A stretch of 38,853 nucleotides of DNA from contig CAYUJS010000016.1 in assembly GCA_964445105.1 (NCBI GenBank), positions 1 to 38,853 on the forward strand, read 5' to 3'. This DNA comes from CAWBNS01 sp964445105 (lineage in GTDB: Bacteria > Chlamydiota > Chlamydiia > Chlamydiales > JAJFMA01). Shown here piece after piece: positions 7,932-16,281 of the stretch (positions are counted from its first letter, which is position 1; the number at the start of each line of letters is the position of its first letter). The notes under the pieces were generated by a model that saw only the letters and a program-made list of their open reading frames with translations, had not been told where the DNA came from and ran no database searches. The position numbers and the translations under genes are program-made.

Positions 7932-8882
7932 CTATGACAAAAGCGAGGAAATGGACTCTGCCGCGAGGATACGCTGTATCGCACGGCCGAAAAGAGGTGC
8001 CACGGAGGCGTAGAGAATTTTACCACAGTTTAGTGCGGTTTTATTGGCTGGGATTGTATTACTTACAATCAACGCTTCGATGGGACTACCGCTGATTTTT
8101 TCCACGCAATCGCCTACAAAGAGGCCGTGGGAAATAGCAGCGAAGACTCGTCTAGCGCCCTTCTCCTGGCACGCTTTCGCAGCTGACACTAATGTCTCCC
8201 CTGTGGAGCACATATCGTCAGCGAGAAGAACATCTTTTCCTTTCACATCTCCGATGACGATAGAAGTTTTGACGTTGGAGGCATCGATGCGATCTTTATC
8301 AACGATAACCATTCCTGAACCGAGGTGTTTGGCATAGGCTCTTGCGAGCTTCACGCTTCCGACATCGGGTGTCGCTACTACTACCTCAGCCTGCACGTGC
8401 TTCCGGAAGGCTTCTATCAGCCGGGAGCGGGCGTGGAGGCTATCCACCGGAATATTAAAAAATCCTTGCAGTTGCTCTGTGTGCAGATCCATTGTCACAA
8501 CTTGTGTGACACCGGCTGCAGACAAGAGATCAGCGACCAGTTTGGCGCTGATCGACACTCGAGGCCTGTCGCGCCTGTCTTGACGAGCATACCCGAAATA
8601 GGGGATGACCGCCACGATATGACGCGCCGAAGCGCGTTTAGCCGCATCGACAATCAACAAAAGCTCCATCAAATAACGATGGGGGTCTCTAGCGATCGAC
8701 TGCACGATAAACAAATGTCTACCGCGCACGGACTCGTGCAACTGCACCGCAATTTCGCCGTCTGGAAACTCTTGGATATCTATTACACCAAGTTGAATCC
8801 CGGCGCTCTCCGCAATCTCAGCTGTCAGCTTTGGGTGCGATGACCCAGAGCAAATCAAGGCTTGAGAGTGGGTTTGGGGCAT
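7932..8882 (-). CDS. prs: Ribose-phosphate pyrophosphokinase Prs
   Basis: Prs makes PRPP from ribose-5-phosphate and ATP for nucleotide, His and Trp synthesis. From the ATG at 8882 the product is 316 aa, the family length. It shows FPDGE near the N-terminus, the regulatory loop YFGYARQDRRDRPR, the metal-binding TMDLHTEQLQGFF, ATPDVGSVKLARAYA, and the PRPP loop VLLADDMCSTGETLVSA. Here Cys-Ser replaces the usual Ile/Val-Asp in the DDM-x-D-TGGT loop. Open frame continues upstream to 8984, but that part is the tRNA-Gln gene read through, so it is excluded. AGGA lies upstream of the chosen ATG. The gene and the tRNA may be transcribed together. Confidence 0.92.
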   Translation of the reverse strand: MPQTHSQALICSGSSHPKLTAEIAESAGIQLGVIDIQEFPDGEIAVQLHESVRGRHLFIVQSIARDPHRYLMELLLIVDAAKRASARHIVAVIPYFGYARQDRRDRPRVSISAKLVADLLSAAGVTQVVTMDLHTEQLQGFFNIPVDSLHARSRLIEAFRKHVQAEVVVATPDVGSVKLARAYAKHLGSGMVIVDKDRIDASNVKTSIVIGDVKGKDVLLADDMCSTGETLVSAAKACQEKGARRVFAAISHGLFVGDCVEKISGSPIEALIVSNTIPANKTALNCGKILYASVAPLFGRAIQRILAAESISSLLS

Positions 8883-8911
8883 ACCAGGAATTCCTGCGGC
8901 CTTATCATATT

Positions 8912-8983
8912 TTGGGGTGGAAGGATTCGAACCTCCGAATGGCGGTACCAAAAACCGCTGCCTTACCGCTTGGCGACACCCCA
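8912..8983 (-). tRNA. trnQ: tRNA-Gln (anticodon UUG)
   Basis: The minus strand folds as a full cloverleaf: acceptor TGGGGTG/CACCCCA, D arm with AAGCGGTAAGG, anticodon stem GCGGT/ACCGC around the loop TTTTGGT (anticodon TTG), and T arm GGAGG-TTCGAAT-CCTTC with one G-U pair. The U1-A72 start and overall sequence are those of bacterial tRNA-Gln. CCA is not encoded. It lies 29 bp upstream of prs on the same strand. Confidence 0.95.
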
Positions 8984-9571
8984 ATAAGTGTTACGGCGCA
9001 TCATGTTATTGGGGCTGAGATTTTTTTGCAAATAAAATTCAGAACAGGCTGCAGAACATAAATTTCAGGAGCCTGGATCCTCCCTCAAAAGAGCCTAGGC
9101 CCCTATTTCAGCATTAGGCGCTAGCTTTTTTAGCATGAACCGCTGATTTTTTTGACTACTTTCTTTTTACGCGCTAATTGAAGCCATCTCGTCGTGATTG
9201 GTATACGGCAGCAACTCGCCTTTTGGAGAAAAAAAGCCATACAAATTGCTCATAAATTCAAAGACGCAAAACCTGTCCTATGTCGCCGCAGATGCCCGAC
9301 AGCAACGCACGAAGTCGATTATATACGTGAATGGCTTGCTAACAGCCACCGTGAGTTAACCCAGCAGGAGATATTGGAGCCGCAGGCAATTTCTGGCTAT
9401 TTGGCTAACCCGTCGGTACAAGATGCTTTGAGGGAGACAAGCCATAATAATTACGGGCAAATACTCCCATAGATTTCAGACCAGCGCGGGGTAGGCCACC
9501 GTGCAACACCGGAAGGCAGCGCTCCTAAACCTCGAATCCTGACTGCTCGCCTCGTCAAGAAGATAGCCATG
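8984..9571. other. Intergenic stretch before glgA with no convincing gene
   Basis: The only sizeable reading frame is a GTG-initiated 92-codon frame at 9194-9472. It has no good ribosome site and no motif I recognise, so I do not call it a gene. A nine-base inverted repeat, CCCCAATAA (8979-8987) and TTATTGGGG (9006-9014), joins the 5' end of the tRNA to this region. Two T-rich runs (near 9130 and 9150) are present without clear stems. Confidence 0.5.
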
Positions 9572-9577
9572 TATACT
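9572..9577 (+). promoter_or_regulatory. Possible -10 box for glgA
   Basis: TATACT stands 62 bp upstream of the glgA start and is followed by a short AT-rich stretch. No good -35 hexamer lies at the expected distance, so this is a weak candidate. Confidence 0.3.
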
Positions 9578-9639
9578 AGATTTTGTTAAACCTAGAGACG
9601 GCTGCTATTTTTAGGTTTAACCCTTGGGAGTCCACACGC

Positions 9640-11112
9640 ATGCATATCATCCACCTAACCACTGAAATGGCTCCCGTTGCTAAAGTAGGTGGTTTAGCCG
9701 ACGTTATTTTGGGGCTTGCGCGCGAGCAGGTGGCTCAGGGGCATTGTGCCGAGGTCATCATGCCAAAATACGATGTATTAGATCTCGCTCCCTTGAAAGG
9801 TCTTACCTGTCTGACGAACGATTTTCTGACCTATTTTGATGGTGAAATGCAGCCCTGCGCGGTCTGGGAGGCGTGGTACGATAGCGTTCATCTATATCTG
9901 TTGGGTGGTTTTCCACAACAAGCTTTCTTTAACCGCGGCCAAATTTACGGTTGTAAAGACGATGTGGACCGCTTTTGTTATTTTAGCCGAGCGGCTGTGG
10001 ACTTTGTGATGCAAAACAGACGAACGCCTGACGTGATCCATCTGCACGACTGGTGCAGTTCAGCAGCCGCGCCCTACTGCAAGATGCTGCCGCATAAGAA
10101 AGTGAAAACTGTACTCACCATCCACAACATCAATTACCAGGGCAAATGCCTCTTTGAAAACCTACAGCGTGTGGGGATCGCAGGTACGGAGCTGCTGGAA
10201 ACGCTAACCGATCCGCAGGATCCGGGCGCATATAATCTGCTAAAAGGCGCCATCGTCAACTGCGATTTTGCTACGACGGTCTCTCCTACCTACGCTATCG
10301 AAGTGCAAAGTAGCCCTGGCGGAAAAAGTTTAGAAGGTGTGATGGCCAATAAGAAGCATAAGTTTAGCGGCGTCCTCAACGGTATTGACTACCTTTACTG
10401 GGATCCTGCACGCGACCCTGTACTGGCTGGCCACTACTCTGCTAGGGAACTGGAGAGCGATCTTATGGTTACAAACCCTGCTGCAGGCAAAAGGCAGGCA
10501 CAATATTTTTTGCGTGAGCGCCTTTCCTTGGAGCACGGCCCCAAGCCTATCGTCTCGGTTGTAACAAGGCTTATCCCGCAAAAAGGGGTTGAGCTGATGA
10601 AGCACGCGCTGTTCCGCACACTGGATAAAGGAGGACAATTTATCTTACTGGGCACTAGTCCCTATCCGGCGATAGAAGCGGAGTTTTTAGATATCAAAAA
10701 CCGCCTTAAGGGCCATCCTGATGTGCATCTAGCGCTTTGCACAGACGAAGTGCTTGCCCATCAGATTTTTGCGGGATCGGACATGATCCTCATCCCCTCC
10801 CTCTTTGAGCCTTGCGGCCTTACGCAGATGATAGGCCTGCGTTATGGGGCGGTACCAATTGCTCGACGTACCGGCGGGCTGGCCGACACTGTTTTCGACG
10901 TGGAGACATCAGGGTTGACTCAGGAGCAGACCAATGGCTTCACCTTTGATTACCCCGACGCGGACGGTATCAGCTGGGCGCTAGATAGAGCCTTCAATAC
11001 CTGGTTTCATGATCCCCAGGGCTGGCGACAGCTGGTTCTGCGCGGCATGAAGACTGATAACAGCTGGCGCAAGCCAGCCCAGCAGTATCTCGAAATCTAC
11101 GAAAGTATTTAA
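9640..11112 (+). CDS. glgA: Glycogen synthase GlgA (ADP-glucose type)
   Basis: GlgA extends alpha-1,4-glucan from ADP-glucose (GT5). From the ATG at 9640 the protein is 490 aa and begins MHIIHLTTEMAPVAKVGGLADV. Lys15 in K-x-G-G-L contacts ADP-glucose. Other motifs are HLHDW (about 135), TIHNINYQG, FSGVLNGIDYLYWDP, VSVVTRLIPQKG and the C-terminal SLFEPCGLTQMIGLRYGAVPIARRTGGL (about 387-414). A longer frame starts at 9583, but GGGAG lies nine bases before 9640 and the extension is not family-like. Glycogen metabolism is a conserved chlamydial trait, and glgA adjoins the rplY block in chlamydiae. Here prs and tRNA-Gln stand between them. The downstream coiled-coil gene follows by 15 bp. Confidence 0.95.
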   Translation: MHIIHLTTEMAPVAKVGGLADVILGLAREQVAQGHCAEVIMPKYDVLDLAPLKGLTCLTNDFLTYFDGEMQPCAVWEAWYDSVHLYLLGGFPQQAFFNRGQIYGCKDDVDRFCYFSRAAVDFVMQNRRTPDVIHLHDWCSSAAAPYCKMLPHKKVKTVLTIHNINYQGKCLFENLQRVGIAGTELLETLTDPQDPGAYNLLKGAIVNCDFATTVSPTYAIEVQSSPGGKSLEGVMANKKHKFSGVLNGIDYLYWDPARDPVLAGHYSARELESDLMVTNPAAGKRQAQYFLRERLSLEHGPKPIVSVVTRLIPQKGVELMKHALFRTLDKGGQFILLGTSPYPAIEAEFLDIKNRLKGHPDVHLALCTDEVLAHQIFAGSDMILIPSLFEPCGLTQMIGLRYGAVPIARRTGGLADTVFDVETSGLTQEQTNGFTFDYPDADGISWALDRAFNTWFHDPQGWRQLVLRGMKTDNSWRKPAQQYLEIYESI

Positions 11113-11127
11113 ACCCAAGGTGAGACC

Positions 11128-12216
11128 ATGCTTCTGGACATAAACGACCTTGCAAAGAACTACCGTCTCCTAATGGGTGCTAAACTAGATTCTCAAGGCA
11201 AGCCTTTAGGTTTAGCTGCCAATACGCATGGTGTGTTGTTCCCAACCAACAGTTCTCGCGGCTGGTGGGCGCGTATTGTAGGCGGGTTGGAGAGTGAAAA
11301 AACTTTACGCATCGCCGTCGAAAAAACGTATCGCACTCTTGAAAGCGTTCCAGAGATAGCCCTAGAGCTAGGACGCTTAGCAAAGATCGAGAAACAGCCC
11401 AGCGTATTACAAATATCCCCTCAAGCCCTCGATAAAAACCGCATCGAGCCCTTTATCTCGTTTGTGGAGCAGGTACATCGATTTTGGGCAGCCGATACTT
11501 CAGCAAGCAAAGAGCTTACTGCTGCTGCCAAAACGTTCGAGCGCCTGGCCCATTGGCTGCCCAAGGTCAACCTGGCGCTCGCATGCCGCAGAATCGCTGC
11601 CGACGAGATAAAAAACGCCCTGATAGCATATCAAGAGCAATCCAAAACGCCCCCGCTACAACAAACCGAAGCCAAAGAGGCAGAAGAGACCGTGAGATGG
11701 AATCTGGTCGCCTCGCAAGAACGCATCATTGAAGAGCAGGCTACTGCGATTGAAACGCTGAAAGCACAGCTCGCTGCCCACACCCCAGCACCGACTGTTG
11801 TCGAGCAGAAGCAGCAAGCTGTGGGCCCCACTCCCAACGAGCAAATGGGCGCAATTCAGGCGACCATGGCGGGCTTCGAGGCCGCGATTCGCATAGAGCT
11901 TAAGCACCTCGACCACTTGGTGACAAAAATCGAAGAGCGGCGCGGGATCGTCAAAGAGGAACTACCAGCGCCCCTAACTATGGCGGCAAACATGGGCGGC
12001 AGAGCAGGGGGCGGCTCTTCGCGACATGATGTGATTGAGCAGCTCGCTCAGGTAAACAAAAGGCTTTCTGGTCTAATCCAAGTGGCAGCAGATTGGGACC
12101 CCGCCATCGACCCCGCGCAGCAAAGAATCGCGGTACTAGAGATGGAAATCGATCAACTATCCGATAGTTTGGTGACCGCCACAGAAGAGCTTGCCCGTAA
12201 AAATACGGCGCGGTGA
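11128..12216 (+). CDS. Unrecognised coiled-coil protein downstream of glgA
   Basis: I do not recognise a family for this 362-aa protein. AAGGTGAG stands four bases before the ATG, and the gene follows glgA by 15 bp, so it is a genuine co-transcribed gene. Residues about 1-60 carry a Trp/Gly patch (SSRGWWARIVGGLES). Residues 60-170 are predominantly helical. Residues about 175-230 and 245-285 look like coiled coil rich in Glu, Ala and Gln. A flexible Gly-rich break (MGGRAGGGSSRHD, about 290-302) separates a final helical part that ends in another heptad stretch. There is no signal peptide or membrane segment. It could be a cytoplasmic structural protein or a secreted effector; nothing decides. 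Confidence 0.75.
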   Translation: MLLDINDLAKNYRLLMGAKLDSQGKPLGLAANTHGVLFPTNSSRGWWARIVGGLESEKTLRIAVEKTYRTLESVPEIALELGRLAKIEKQPSVLQISPQALDKNRIEPFISFVEQVHRFWAADTSASKELTAAAKTFERLAHWLPKVNLALACRRIAADEIKNALIAYQEQSKTPPLQQTEAKEAEETVRWNLVASQERIIEEQATAIETLKAQLAAHTPAPTVVEQKQQAVGPTPNEQMGAIQATMAGFEAAIRIELKHLDHLVTKIEERRGIVKEELPAPLTMAANMGGRAGGGSSRHDVIEQLAQVNKRLSGLIQVAADWDPAIDPAQQRIAVLEMEIDQLSDSLVTATEELARKNTAR

Positions 12217-12243
12217 GGGCCTCATGAGGCCGACCGGCTTTTA
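12211..12243 (+). terminator. Terminator after the glgA unit
   Basis: GGCCTCATGAGGCC (12218-12231) is a perfect palindrome. CGGT/ACCG pairs outside it, and the structure is followed by CTTTTAT. It starts over the stop codon of the coiled-coil gene. Confidence 0.6.
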
Positions 12244-12586
12244 TAGACGGTACCTGCAATTTTCCATTCTCATGAGATGAAGAATGGAAGCTCTTCGTGG
12301 TGATAGGTTGCAAGCGGCAGACGTCGCTTAAAAGTTTACGCAAACCTGTAGCGTTCGGTCCGGCAAATTGCTTGAGCGCTGCGGGCAGGCACATGAGACC
12401 AGTTAAGTGGAAGCTCACCTGCCACTAAAAGTCATCTCACTTGCCTTTTCTGATTTAGGCATCAGAGAAAGCGAAGAATATTTGAATCCTCCCACGAGAA
12501 TCCAAATTGCTACGGATACAAGCACCCCATTGACAATAGTATCACATTATGATGCCATATGTTTAGATTGCTGAATCTGGTGCTCC
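12244..12586. other. Intergenic stretch with one hairpin
   Basis: No gene is supported. TTCCATTCT (12262-12270) and AGAATGGAA (12281-12289) form a perfect nine-base-pair hairpin with a ten-base loop and no T run. TTGACA occurs at 12530-12535 and TATGAT at 12548-12553, but their 12-base spacing is too short for a normal promoter. Confidence 0.5.
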
Positions 12587-12815
12587 ATGACAAAAAAAAC
12601 ACTCAAACACACTGCGCAGCATCTTTCACAGGCCGGTCCTCCCAGGTTTGGCCTGGAGCTTATTCATTTGGGGGCTGAGGTGGGGATCGCGCGTGAGGGT
12701 TGTCCTGAATAACAGAATCGCGGTTTTTCATCGTCCTCATCCGGGAAAAGAGACAGATAGGGGCGCGCTAGTTGCAGTTCGTAGGTTTTTGGAAGAGTCG
12801 GGGGTGAAACCATGA
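12587..12815 (+). pseudogene. hicA: Decayed hicA toxin (mRNA interferase)
   Basis: HicA toxins are small double-stranded-RNA-binding-fold RNases. Two reading frames together give the family. The first, from ATG 12587, ends LELIHLGAEV and then runs to a stop at 12710-12712. The second, entered near 12684, reads GSRVRVVLNNRIAVFHRP then HPGKETDRGALVAVRRFL and ends ESGVKP. The last part contains the active His region (FHRPHP) and the typical family C-terminus. A net frameshift, probably a small deletion, separates LGAEV from GSRVRV. The stop codon overlaps the ATG of the antitoxin start by four bases, the usual hicAB arrangement. The toxin cannot be made as one chain. Confidence 0.82.
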
Positions 12816-12848
12816 GATATAAAGGATACAAAGGCCATCTTTCCTAAG
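12812..12848 (+). pseudogene. Broken 5' end of hicB
   Basis: The original antitoxin start is ATG 12812, giving MRYKGYKGHLS, then an in-frame TAA at 12845-12847. HicB proteins usually begin M-x-Y-K-G-Y-x-G, so this is the true N-terminus. Just downstream the T8 run (12862-12869) contains one base too many to stay in frame with the rest of the gene. Removing one T and replacing the stop would restore a full-length protein. Confidence 0.8.
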
Positions 12849-13154
12849 ATGAAGATGCCAATTTTTTTTCACGGGGAGATTATTGGCCCAAGAGATGCCA
12901 TCACTTTTCAGGAGAACTCAGTCGAAGAGCTCGAGAACGCCTTTAAGGACTCGGTTGATGAGTATCTGGCCTTTTGCCAAGAGTTGGGCAGGAGCCCTGA
13001 GAAGCCTCTGTCGGACAGATTGATGCTTCGCTTGGCTCCCAGCCTACACGCACGAGCTGCGTTCGAGGCTAAGTCCAGTGATGTGAGCTTGAACTCATGG
13101 ATCAGCCAAACAATCAGCCAGCGGCTCAGTAACCAAGCAATGCGCCAACTTTAG
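12849..13154 (+). CDS. hicB: HicB-family antitoxin, remnant C-terminal part
   Basis: HicB antitoxins bind HicA and autoregulate through a C-terminal DNA-binding domain. This 101-aa frame carries the HicB core FFHGEIIGPRDAITF, SVEELENAFKDSVDEYL and FCQELGRSPEKPLS. A ribbon-helix-helix-like tail follows (LMLRLAPSLHARAAFEAKSSDVSLNSWISQTISQRL, about 58-93). The first four codons (MKMP) are not original: the family N-terminus is encoded in another frame just upstream and is cut by a stop and a T-run frameshift. A re-initiated truncated antitoxin could still be made from ATG 12849, retaining the DNA-binding part. With the toxin also broken, the locus is probably a relic. Confidence 0.68.
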   Translation: MKMPIFFHGEIIGPRDAITFQENSVEELENAFKDSVDEYLAFCQELGRSPEKPLSDRLMLRLAPSLHARAAFEAKSSDVSLNSWISQTISQRLSNQAMRQL

Positions 13155-13187
13155 GCTAAAGAAGCCTCAGCCTTTTTCGTTTTTTTG
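13153..13187 (+). terminator. Terminator after hicB
   Basis: AGGCT-AAAGA-AGCCT forms a short stem that overlaps the hicB stop and is followed by CAGCCTTTTTCGTTTTTTT. The stem is five base pairs but the T runs are strong. Confidence 0.5.
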
Positions 13188-13422
13188 GTGACTAGATTTG
13201 GAGGGCCAAAGAAAACGGGGCTGGCTAGGCATTCTACGCGCTTCTCCGCTTAAACAGACTTACCCGCGGGAGGACCGCGCAGCCGATCTGCACCAAAGGC
13301 AAAGCTGTAGGCTGCCGCAAAAATTGCTTTGGTAGGCTTGCCCTAGCTATTCTGGAGCCTAAACCTTTTATTCGCACAGGGCAGAGCCGCTGCGGCAGGC
13401 AGAGAGCTTTGCTAATGCAAGC

Positions 13423-14790
13423 TCAAGTGACTTTAACCTCTTCTTTTTTGCAGGAGGCCTCGAAGCTTTTCGCTTCTTCGACGACGAGCTGTGAAAGGCC
13501 GATCAGGCCGATGAGATTGGGATAGGCCATGAGGCCGTTTGCGATGTCGGAGAAGAGCCAAACGATCTCTAGGTGCACTACGGCACCTACCATAACCACA
13601 CAGGTGAACAGTATGCGATAGTAAACGATCCAACGTTCACCCGCTAGGTACTCTATGCACTTTTCCGCGTAATAGGCGTAGCCGATAATAGTCGTAAAGC
13701 CAAACAGCACTAAGGACCAAGAGACCAAAGTTCCACCCAAAAAAAACTCGCTTTGGAAGGCAGCAAGGGTCATGGCGGCACCGTTAAGAAGCGCGCCTTT
13801 GCTATCCACAAAGCTAGTAGCCCCTGTGACCTGTAGGACTAGCGCGGTCATCGTACACAGAACTACTGTAGCGAGAAAACTACCTGTCATGGAGACAAGC
13901 GCTTGATGACTTGGGGTGGCTGTCTTAGCTGCTGCGGAGGCGATCGAAGCAGTGCCTAGCCCCGCTTCGCTGGTCATCACGCCGCGGCTAATACCCACTT
14001 GCACAGCATTCTGGGTAAAAATGCCTAAGAAACCACCCGCTGCTGCGTGCGGGTTTAAAGCCGCGGCCACAATGTCCCACAAAGCTGTTGGCACTTGCGG
14101 CAGGTGGTGAAAGACAATCCATAAAGCGCCCCCGATGTAGCTCACCCCCATAAAGGGCACGAGGATGCCGGCTACCCAACCAATCGACTTAATACCGCCA
14201 ACCACAGTGGCACCCAAAGCTACCGCCATGATTAGGCCCGTGATCCAAGGTTCGATCGAGTAGTGCTGCTTCATCGCCTCGGCCACCGAGTTAGCTTGGA
14301 GCATATTGCCGCCACCTAGGGCTACTATCGCGCCGAAAAAGGCGAAAAGGGTGGCCATCCGCTTCCAACCCAAGCCCTTCTCGATAAAATACATGGGGCC
14401 GCCGCACATCTCGCCACGGGCATCGGTTACACGAAATTTTACCGCCAGCACGGCCTCTGCATATTTCGTAGCCATGCCTAAAAATGCTGTCACCCACATC
14501 CAAAATAGCGCACCCACCCCGCCGGCAACCAGGGCAGTGGCTACACCCGCAATGTTACCAATGCCGACGGTAGCGGCCAAGGCAGTCATCAGTGACTGAA
14601 ATTGGTTAATATCTCCTTTGGACTGCACATCTTGCCGGCCAAAGGCCATTTTTAGACCCATTCCCAAATAGCGGAACTGAAGACCACGCAAGGCTATCGT
14701 CAGATAAATGCCTAATCCGAACAGGAGTGCCATCAAAGGCACACCCCAAACCCACTGATAAATTAACCGGAGCCATTCCAGAAACGTCAT
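13423..14790 (-). CDS. AgcS-family sodium:alanine/glycine symporter (second copy)
   Basis: The 455-aa protein belongs to the alanine or glycine:cation symporter family (APC superfamily), inner-membrane carriers that import small amino acids with Na+. It has about ten or eleven hydrophobic segments. Motifs include LRGLQFRYLG (about 34-43), ATVGIGNIAGVATALVAGG (about 73-91), GALFWMWVTAFLGMATKYAE (about 92-111) and GEMCGGPMYFIEKGLG (about 125-140). SRGVMTSEAGLGTASIASAAA lies in the second half. The start overlaps the end of the upstream paralogue by four bases (ATGA). The C-terminus is charged (EEAKSFEASCKKEEVKVT). Substrate choice between Ala and Gly cannot be read here. Confidence 0.92.
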   Translation of the reverse strand: MTFLEWLRLIYQWVWGVPLMALLFGLGIYLTIALRGLQFRYLGMGLKMAFGRQDVQSKGDINQFQSLMTALAATVGIGNIAGVATALVAGGVGALFWMWVTAFLGMATKYAEAVLAVKFRVTDARGEMCGGPMYFIEKGLGWKRMATLFAFFGAIVALGGGNMLQANSVAEAMKQHYSIEPWITGLIMAVALGATVVGGIKSIGWVAGILVPFMGVSYIGGALWIVFHHLPQVPTALWDIVAAALNPHAAAGGFLGIFTQNAVQVGISRGVMTSEAGLGTASIASAAAKTATPSHQALVSMTGSFLATVVLCTMTALVLQVTGATSFVDSKGALLNGAAMTLAAFQSEFFLGGTLVSWSLVLFGFTTIIGYAYYAEKCIEYLAGERWIVYYRILFTCVVMVGAVVHLEIVWLFSDIANGLMAYPNLIGLIGLSQLVVEEAKSFEASCKKEEVKVT

Positions 14791-16151
14791 GCTGCTTGCT
14801 CCGCCTTCACCTGTTCTAAGAAACGATTGGTTTCCGCAACCAGCACCCCAGACAACATGACCAAAGCGATCAAGTTTGGGATGGCCATTAGCCCATTTAA
14901 GGCATCACACAGCGTCCAGGCCAAATTCATCTCTACGGCAGCCCCGGGAATCACCAAAAGGGTAAATACGATGCGATACAGTGCCACCAAGCGGCGCTTA
15001 AACAAATATTCAAAACATTTTTCACCGTAATAGGCCCAAGCCAAAACCGTTGTGTAGGCAAACAGAATAAGACCTACGATCACGATGTATTTTCCCCAGA
15101 TGAAGGTCTTAGAGAAAGCTTCCAGCGCAATAGACGCTCCGCCAAGCACGTTTCCATACGCATCCACGGCGCCTAAGGAATTTGTCACCGCAAGCACTAA
15201 ACCTGTAATGGTACAAACAATCGGTGTAGAAATCAAAGCCCCAGTCATATTGATCATCGCTTGCCGGCCAGGCGAATCGGTTTTGGCTGCTGCGGCTGCG
15301 ATGGAGGAGATCCCCAGCCCCGCTTCCGTCGTAAAAACGCCGCGTGCAACCCCCGTCTGCAAAGCCATCATCATGGTCGAACCTGCAAAGCCGCCAAAAG
15401 CCGCTTTGCCGTTGAAGGCGCTCGTAAAAATGTCTGCAAACGCTGCGGGAATCTGCTGGTAATTGATGCCTATGATCAGCAAGCCGCCGCTTAAATAGAT
15501 CAACGCCATCATAGGCACTAAAATGCCCGCGATCCGCCCAATGGCTTTGACGCCACCAAGTAGTACAAGACCCGTCAGCGCCGCCAATACGCAGCCTGTA
15601 ATCCAGGGATTGATATGCCAGACACTCTGCACGCCGTCTGCGATAGAATTGACTTGGATCAAGTTCCCTGTCCCAAAAGCCGCCAGCGTGCCACAAACAG
15701 CAAAAGCAACTGCCAGCCATTTCCAGCCCAGGCCGCGCTCCATGTACTCCATGGGGCCGCCAACCATCTCGCCCGAAGAATCGACCTGACGGTATTTAAC
15801 CGCTAGCAAAGATTCGGCATACTTGGTAGCCATACCTAGGAGCGCAGTCACCCACATCCAGAACAAGGCGCCAGGGCCGCCTACCGCCAACGCAGTTGCC
15901 ACGCCGACGATGGTGCCGGTGCCAATCGCACCTGCCAGCGTTGTCATCAAAGCTTCAAAGTGTGAGATATCGCCTCGCGAGCCATTTCTCTGCGTGGCCA
16001 CAATTTGCTTAAAGGCGTACCCGAGATAACGAAATTGGACGCCCTTCAAAAGAAACGTTAGATAGAGCCCGGTGCCAAATAAAAGGATCAGCAGCGGCGG
16101 GCTCCATATCCAATCCTTCAGCTGGACAACAAAAGAATGTATGTCGCTCAT
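14787..16151 (-). CDS. AgcS-family sodium:alanine/glycine symporter (first copy)
   Basis: This 454-aa protein is the upstream member of a tandem pair with the same motifs: LKGVQFRYLGYAF (about 34-46), AGAIGTGTIVGVATALAVGG (about 73-92), GALFWMWVTALLGMATKYAE, GEMVGGPMEYMERGLGWKW and ARGVFTTEAGLGISSIAAAAA. The conserved GIGNIAG of the family reads GTGTIVG here, so the Asn of the sodium/substrate helix is Thr, which may alter selectivity. The second gene keeps GIGNIAG. The two proteins have nearly equal length and diverge throughout, so the duplication is old. The ATG at 16151 has no strong ribosome site. It is divergent from the region starting at 16198. Confidence 0.92.
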   Translation of the reverse strand: MSDIHSFVVQLKDWIWSPPLLILLFGTGLYLTFLLKGVQFRYLGYAFKQIVATQRNGSRGDISHFEALMTTLAGAIGTGTIVGVATALAVGGPGALFWMWVTALLGMATKYAESLLAVKYRQVDSSGEMVGGPMEYMERGLGWKWLAVAFAVCGTLAAFGTGNLIQVNSIADGVQSVWHINPWITGCVLAALTGLVLLGGVKAIGRIAGILVPMMALIYLSGGLLIIGINYQQIPAAFADIFTSAFNGKAAFGGFAGSTMMMALQTGVARGVFTTEAGLGISSIAAAAAKTDSPGRQAMINMTGALISTPIVCTITGLVLAVTNSLGAVDAYGNVLGGASIALEAFSKTFIWGKYIVIVGLILFAYTTVLAWAYYGEKCFEYLFKRRLVALYRIVFTLLVIPGAAVEMNLAWTLCDALNGLMAIPNLIALVMLSGVLVAETNRFLEQVKAEQAA

Positions 16152-16197
16152 CTTAGTAAACCTTGCACTCTGATCATTAAAAACACGGGGAGATTAT

Positions 16198-16281
16198 ATG
16201 CCAAATTGGATTAAAATTCCAGGGAATATCCCGCTTGAGACGAGCTACGCTGCGTTGCACAGGCGCGCAGAGCGCTGCTAG
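16198..16281 (+). pseudogene. 27-codon fragment matching the 5' end of the next gene
   Basis: GGGGAG lies five to six bases before ATG 16198, giving MPNWIKIPGNIPLETSYAAL and a stop after 27 codons. Bases 16203-16234 match 16760-16791 at 28 of 32 positions, all four differences being transitions. The second stretch lies directly upstream of and in frame with the CDS at 16806. I read this as the surviving start of a second gene copy. It could instead be a real leader peptide. Confidence 0.4.
16203..16234 (+). repeat. Direct repeat copy 1 (W-x-K-I-P-x-N-I-P coding)
   Basis: This 32-base stretch matches 16760-16791 at 28 positions, with the differences T/C, T/C, G/A and T/C. Both copies read N-W-x-K-I-P-x-N-I-P in the frame of the following starts. 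Confidence 0.75.

Noticed and set aside
8883..8984. N-terminal extension of prs
   Set aside because: The extra 34 residues are the translated tRNA-Gln gene.
9194..9472. 92-codon frame upstream of glgA
   Set aside because: It has a GTG start, no ribosome site and no recognisable motif; I could not support it as a gene.
12530..12553. TTGACA...TATGAT upstream of hicA
   Set aside because: The spacing is 12 bases, too short for a standard promoter.
16178..16195. CACGGGGAGATTAT shared between 16183 and the hicB 5' region
   Set aside because: Two or three 14-mers are expected to repeat by chance in a window of this length, and the surroundings do not match.
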